From Desulfolutivibrio sulfodismutans DSM 3696 (GTDB lineage Bacteria; Desulfobacterota; Desulfovibrionia; Desulfovibrionales; Desulfovibrionaceae), in NCBI RefSeq assembly GCF_013376455.1, contig NZ_CP045504.1, positions 1,467,501-1,531,500 of the forward strand: a stretch of DNA of 64,000 nt, given 5' to 3'. The number at the start of each line of letters is the position of its first letter. The stretch's first letter is position 1. Below, piece by piece: positions 59,890 to 64,000 of the stretch. The notes under the pieces were generated by a model. The model saw only the letters and a program-made list of their open reading frames with translations, searched no databases and had not been told where the DNA came from. The translations under genes and the position numbers were made by a program.

Positions 59890-62052
59890 ATGACCATGGA
59901 TCAGGCCGTATCGACCTACCGCGACGAGGCCCTGGAGCTTCTGGCCGAACTCGAGCGGGCGATTCTCGACCTTGAAGCCAATCCCTTGGACAAGGAGAGG
60001 ATGGCGGCCTGCTTCCGGGCCATGCACACCATCAAGGGCGGCGGGGCCATGTTCGGCTTCGAGGAAATCTCGCGATTCACCCACGAGATCGAAACCACCT
60101 TCGACATGGTGCGCAACGGCAAACTGGCGGTCACCCCCAAGCTTCTTAACGCCACCCTCGCGGCCGGGGACCACATCAAGGCCCTGCTGTTCGTTGCCGA
60201 GGGACCGCCCCCGGACGATCTTCTGGCCCGTTCGGAGGAGCTTTTGACCGTCTACCGCCAGATGTTGGCGGAAATCGGCCTGGCCACGTCCGAAGGGCCA
60301 CAGGCGGCGGCGAAGACGGCGAAGGCGACGGACCCGACGAACGCGCCGCTTCCAACTGTGCCGGACGGAACGGACGCCTGCGACCTGCCCGACGCCGGGC
60401 CTCCGGTGATGTATTGGATCCATTTTGCGCCCGCTACGGATCTCTTGGCCAACGGCACCGAACCTCTGGGGCTCTTCGAGGAACTGGCAGCCCTGGGACC
60501 GTACCGGGCCCAGGCCCATGGTGAAGACATCCCGGCCCTGGACGACCCAGGATACGATCCCGAGGGACTCCACGCCGCCTACGACATCCTGCTCATGACC
60601 TGCCGGGGCGAAAACGCCATCCGCGACGTGTTCCTCTTCGTGGAAGACTCCTGCCGACTGGCCGTGATCCCCCTGGTTCCCGGCAGGCTCCGGGGGGCGG
60701 ACTTTGAAGAATTCCTCCCCTTTTTCGCGCAGATGGCCCCGGGCGAGGACCAAAACGTGGCCGCCTCGCGGCTGCGAACCCTGGTGGAGGGCAAGCTGCG
60801 CCAGGTGGAGGCCATCCGGACCAAGGGGCAGCCCAAGGAGCAGACCCCGAAACAAAAGCAGGACACGGCCCCGGCCAGCGCCTCCCTGCGCGTGGACTCG
60901 GCCAAGCTCGACGCCCTGGTGAACATGGTCGGGGAACTGGTCATTCTCCAATCCCGCCTGCGCCAGGCGGTCAAGGGCGAAAACATGGCCGCCGCCTCCG
61001 ATGTGGACGAGGATTTGGAGCGGCTTACCGACGCCATGCGCGACAGCGCCCTGGAACTGCGCATGCTGCCCATCGGCACGGTCTTTTCCGTCTTTTTACG
61101 GCTGGTTCGCGACCTGTCCGCCTCCCTGGGGAAGGAAGCCGGCTTTGTGGCCGAGGGGGCGGAAACGGAACTCGACAAGACGGTCATCGACCGCCTCAAG
61201 GATCCCCTCATCCACATCATCCGCAACAGCATGGACCACGGCATCGAACCCCCCGACGAACGCACCCGGGCCGGAAAGCCTCCGGCCGGGCGCATCGTCC
61301 TGTCCGCCGGCCATTCCGGCGGCAACGTGGTCATCCGCATCCATGACGATGGCCGGGGCGTCGATCCGGCCCGCATCCGCAAAAAGGCCGTGGAACGGGG
61401 CCTGCTGTCTCCGGACGCCGACGTGTCCGAAAAAGAGCTCCTGGCCCTTTTGTTTGAGCCGGGGTTCTCCACGGCCGACAAGGTCTCCGACGTCTCGGGC
61501 CGGGGCGTGGGCATGGACGTGGTGAAAAAGAACATCGAGGCCATGCGCGGCACGGTGGACATGGAAAACACCCCCGGCCAGGGCACGACCACGGTCATCA
61601 CCCTGCCCCTGACCCTGGCCATCATCGACGGCTTCAACGTGCGGGTGGGAGAAGAATCCTACATCGTTCCCCTGACCAATCTGCGCGGTTTCCAGGAACG
61701 CTTCCTCACCGGCCAGCCCCGCCAGGTGGAGTCCATCGAGCGCATGGGGCATCTCATCCCCCTGGTCAGCCTGCGGCGGCTGTTCGCCGTGCCCGGCAGG
61801 CAGCCGGACTATGAGCGGGTGGTGATCGTGGAGGCCGACGGGGAGATGACCGGCATCGCCGTGGATGTGGTCGTGGGACGCCAGCAGGCGGTGATCAAGA
61901 GCCTGGACGAATCCTACCGCTATCTCAAGTGGATCGCCGGAACCACCATCAACGGCGACGGGAGCATTTCGCTTATCCTGGATGTGCCGCGACTGTTGCG
62001 CATGGCCAGGGAGCAGTACGAACGCACGGAAGAGCGGGAGGCGCTCACCTGA
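59890..62052 (+). CDS. cheA: Chemotaxis histidine kinase CheA
   Basis: A 720-residue kinase. The HPt domain has the phosphorylated H46 in CFRAMHTIKGGGAMFGF. A second domain (about 170-300, with YDILLMTCRGENAIRDVFLF) follows and is found in other CheA proteins of this group. Then come dimerisation, the ATPase with HIIRNSMDHGIEPP and SGRGVGMDVVKKNIE, and a CheW-like C-terminus (VGEESYIVPLTNLRGF). No response regulator gene follows. Confidence 0.95.
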   Translation: MTMDQAVSTYRDEALELLAELERAILDLEANPLDKERMAACFRAMHTIKGGGAMFGFEEISRFTHEIETTFDMVRNGKLAVTPKLLNATLAAGDHIKALLFVAEGPPPDDLLARSEELLTVYRQMLAEIGLATSEGPQAAAKTAKATDPTNAPLPTVPDGTDACDLPDAGPPVMYWIHFAPATDLLANGTEPLGLFEELAALGPYRAQAHGEDIPALDDPGYDPEGLHAAYDILLMTCRGENAIRDVFLFVEDSCRLAVIPLVPGRLRGADFEEFLPFFAQMAPGEDQNVAASRLRTLVEGKLRQVEAIRTKGQPKEQTPKQKQDTAPASASLRVDSAKLDALVNMVGELVILQSRLRQAVKGENMAAASDVDEDLERLTDAMRDSALELRMLPIGTVFSVFLRLVRDLSASLGKEAGFVAEGAETELDKTVIDRLKDPLIHIIRNSMDHGIEPPDERTRAGKPPAGRIVLSAGHSGGNVVIRIHDDGRGVDPARIRKKAVERGLLSPDADVSEKELLALLFEPGFSTADKVSDVSGRGVGMDVVKKNIEAMRGTVDMENTPGQGTTTVITLPLTLAIIDGFNVRVGEESYIVPLTNLRGFQERFLTGQPRQVESIERMGHLIPLVSLRRLFAVPGRQPDYERVVIVEADGEMTGIAVDVVVGRQQAVIKSLDESYRYLKWIAGTTINGDGSISLILDVPRLLRMAREQYERTEEREALT

Positions 62053-62089
62053 CGCCCCCGCCTCCCGGACGGATGACGAGGCAAACGCC

Positions 62090-62494
62090 ATGGACGCCCA
62101 ATCGACGGTAAACGCTGCGGAAAAGACAGCCACCCTGCGCCTTTCCGGCCCCTGCGGCACGGAGCACGCCGCCGCCCTGGCGGCGGCCTGGGGTGCGTTT
62201 TTGAAGCAGGTGGACGAGGCCCTGGACCAGGAAAAACCGGAAACCGCTCCACCATCCCAGGGCTTTGCCGCGAGCCTGGATCTTTCCGGGGCGACCGGCG
62301 TGGGACTGGCCTTTTTCGAGGTCATGACCGCGGCTGCCAAGGCCCTGTCCCGGCGCGGCATCGCCGTATCGCGCCAGGGTGAGCTTCCGGAACCCCTGCG
62401 CCAGGCCGCGAAACTTGCGGGCTTCGCCACCGTGCCCGGCATTGGCCCCCTTTTCGCCCCACCGGACGGCCACACGGCCCAGGCGCGTCCCTGA
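62090..62494 (+). CDS. STAS-domain-like protein
   Basis: A 134-residue protein with a beta-strand start (TATLRLSGPCGTEHAAALAA) and the SLDLSGATGVGLAFFEVM segment, which fits the STAS strand-helix that carries the serine in anti-anti-sigma factors. Here it has DLSGAT, with no clear phosphorylatable serine in the usual loop. It lies 37 nt after cheA in the same direction, so it is likely part of the chemosensory unit, perhaps as a partner of CheA. Confidence 0.75.
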   Translation: MDAQSTVNAAEKTATLRLSGPCGTEHAAALAAAWGAFLKQVDEALDQEKPETAPPSQGFAASLDLSGATGVGLAFFEVMTAAAKALSRRGIAVSRQGELPEPLRQAAKLAGFATVPGIGPLFAPPDGHTAQARP

Positions 62495-62700
62495 CACGGC
62501 AGGAGCACCCATCTCCCAGGTCTCTCCGCCGCGCCGTAAACCTTCTGCGGCGTTACCGGTTGGCGCCGGAAAAGCGCCCCCTCTCGGCCCGCCCAGGTCT
62601 TATCGCAACGGCCACGGCCGGGACAGCCTCCCCGGATCGTGTCCTTGAACCTCGCGAATCCAACGTTCAAGAACAACGACTGAAGAGAACATTCATTTCT

Positions 62701-62724
62701 TAAAAAACGGATCTCCCAAGGGAC
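62701..62724 (-). terminator. Weak candidate terminator after the autotransporter
   Basis: On the minus strand a short stem (TCCC with GGGA) is followed by TTTTTT about 24 nt after the autotransporter stop. The stem is short, so confidence is low. The rest of the 236-nt convergent gap has only a 7-bp inverted pair (CTTGAAC, 62644; GTTCAAG, 62665). Confidence 0.3.
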
Positions 62725-62730
62725 GCAGCC

Positions 62731-64000
62731 TTAAAACTCGTACCGAATCCCCACGGCCCCGGCCTGGGTCTGGGCGCCCTGCCCCAGGAACTGGCCGGAA
62801 TAGCGGGCGTACAGCGAGGTCGCGGCCGTCACGCCCACGCTCACTCCGGCGTCGAGCAACATGACGTCCCGGGCCGGATCGCCGGTTTTCGAGGAGAATC
62901 CCGAGGTCGGCGAACCGTTGAACCGGGCCGAAATGGTCTGGCTGTCGTTTAAAAATTCGTGGCCCCAGCGCAGCGACACGTCCGGGGTGATGGTGGTCGT
63001 CTCCCCCAGGGCGAAGGTTCCCGTGACCTTGGCCCCCAGGCCGCTTTTCAGGCTGTTCCCTGAAAATCCGCTCACCGTGAGCCCCAGATCGGGGTCGGAT
63101 TCCGCAAATCCCGGGGTATTCACGTAGCCGTAGTCCAGGGTGCCCACGGGACCGGCCTTCCAGGCCCCGAAGGTCCATTCATAGCCCGTGGCCAGCGACC
63201 CCCCGAACAGAAACGAGGTATAGGCCCCCGAGGGTTCCCGCGACACGCCCCCGAAGGCAATCCTGCGATCCAGATGGTTCACCGCCGCCCCGGCCTGGAC
63301 CAGCCCATCGAAATAGAACCCGCCGGACGCGACCGAGGCGTAGAGGCCGCCCAGGAAGGCGTCGGAGAAGCCCGACGAGTCGGCCGCATCCTTGAAGCGC
63401 AGGTCGGAATGCACATAGCCCACCTGGAATCCGGCCAGGAAGGCGTCCGTCAGTTGCGCGTCGCCGCCCGCCATCACCCCGTACTGCCAGGACTGGAACC
63501 CCGTGCGGTTATGCCCGTTGTCAAAGGTCTGGTACTGGCCCACGGGCTTGACGAAAAGCCCGAATCCGTCGCCTGCCCCAGCCTGCCCCGCTCCCGTCCC
63601 GCCGATGTCGCGCAGGCCCCCGGAAGAGGCCAGTTGCGGCAGGCGGCTGATGTCCCCGCCGGGAAAGGCCGCAAGCAGCGTCTCCCCACCCCGGCGCTTG
63701 GCGTAGGCCCGGTCGCGGATGGTGTCCGAAAAAAGCCGCATGGCCGAAAACGACGTCTCCACCAGGGCGCTGTAGGGCTCGGGCGACAGTTGCGCCAGCC
63801 CCTCGGAAACCTGGGCTGTGGACATGAAGTCCACGCTGCCCAGAATCTGCTGCAAGGCCGGGGTGGCGGCAAGCGTGGCCCCGGTCAGGCCCAGCCCGGC
63901 GGCCGCGGCGTTTCCGCTGGCGGCGGCGATGGTGTAGGGCAGACGGTTCACCGTGGCCGTGACGTCGGTGGCGGTGGTGCTCAGGGAAAAAACAAGGAAC
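62731..64000 (-). CDS. Autotransporter beta-barrel domain protein, N-terminus missing
   Basis: The gene runs off the right edge, so only about 423 C-terminal residues are visible. The last 280 or so alternate polar and hydrophobic residues and end in GIRYEF, the terminal aromatic pattern of outer-membrane barrels. The segment before it (VNRLPYTIAAASGNAAAAG) is typical of autotransporter linkers. The passenger domain and signal lie outside, so its function is unknown. Confidence 0.88.
   Translation of the reverse strand, partial: FLVFSLSTTATDVTATVNRLPYTIAAASGNAAAAGLGLTGATLAATPALQQILGSVDFMSTAQVSEGLAQLSPEPYSALVETSFSAMRLFSDTIRDRAYAKRRGGETLLAAFPGGDISRLPQLASSGGLRDIGGTGAGQAGAGDGFGLFVKPVGQYQTFDNGHNRTGFQSWQYGVMAGGDAQLTDAFLAGFQVGYVHSDLRFKDAADSSGFSDAFLGGLYASVASGGFYFDGLVQAGAAVNHLDRRIAFGGVSREPSGAYTSFLFGGSLATGYEWTFGAWKAGPVGTLDYGYVNTPGFAESDPDLGLTVSGFSGNSLKSGLGAKVTGTFALGETTTITPDVSLRWGHEFLNDSQTISARFNGSPTSGFSSKTGDPARDVMLLDAGVSVGVTAATSLYARYSGQFLGQGAQTQAGAVGIRYEF

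Overview
The window is one contiguous piece of a high-GC bacterial chromosome. It most likely comes from a Desulfovibrio-type sulfate reducer (Desulfovibrionaceae). The evidence is indirect: a CxxxY-type CcmE in a cytochrome c maturation locus with no ccmG or ccmH, a tungsten-type aldehyde:ferredoxin oxidoreductase, an indolepyruvate:ferredoxin oxidoreductase, and overall base composition. No rRNA, tRNA, CRISPR array, prophage or insertion sequence was seen.

Region 1 (1-16783, all minus strand) is the fused str-S10-spc-alpha ribosomal block. It runs rpsL-rpsG-fusA-tuf-rpsJ-rplC-rplD-rplW-rplB-rpsS-rplV-rpsC-rplP-rpmC-rpsQ-rplN-rplX-rplE-rpsN-rpsH-rplF-rplR-rpsE-rpmD-rplO-secY-map-rpmJ-rpsM-rpsK-rpsD, with a sigma70-like promoter before rpsL. 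rpsD is cut by the left edge. infA is not between map and rpmJ, and S4, S14 and L36 are all of the zinc-binding kind.

Region 2 (16980-28272, minus) holds a methyltransferase, a small HMA-domain metallochaperone behind a possible Fur box, hisA, a lipoprotein gene translationally coupled to hisB and hisA, a tatB-like gene, guaA-guaB (purines) and a five-gene livKHMGF amino-acid ABC importer with a 15-bp hairpin after the binding-protein gene.

Region 3 (28441-35837, minus) is the cytochrome c maturation locus: a CNNM/CBS protein, ccmE, ccmF, ccmA, ccmB, a vapBC-type toxin-antitoxin pair, ccmC, ccmD and a TPR membrane protein. A strong terminator lies between ccmE and ccmF. The toxin-antitoxin pair sits inside the operon.

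Region 4 (36031-42425) is mixed: a cysteine desulfurase, an ECF-type biotin transporter (bioY plus ATPase), a queuosine-precursor transporter, a TetR regulator next to fabI, a cysteine-rich DUF3795-type protein, a second toxin-antitoxin pair (toxin first) and a MoaD/ThiS-like sulfur carrier. Region 5 (42457-49538) has the aldehyde:ferredoxin oxidoreductase with a candidate 30-residue ORF before its terminator, an AT-rich palindromic divergent promoter region, an unrecognised 202-residue protein, a TPR protein, an AlgX/AlgJ-like SGNH protein, nadD and proA.

Region 6 (49539-64000) is mostly plus strand. It has a YfgM-like protein, iorA-iorB followed by an enhancer-binding-protein homologue whose sigma54-contact and arginine-finger residues are missing, ATP-type PEP carboxykinase, and a small membrane protein with a pore-loop-like segment. 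It ends with a chemosensory cluster (MCP-cheW-cheA-STAS) and the C-terminal barrel of an autotransporter cut by the right edge. No single new large system is obvious. The most interesting points are the interrupted, CcmGH-less ccm locus, the degenerate activator next to iorAB, the palindromic region and unknown gene next to the oxidoreductase, and the channel-like protein with an altered filter.
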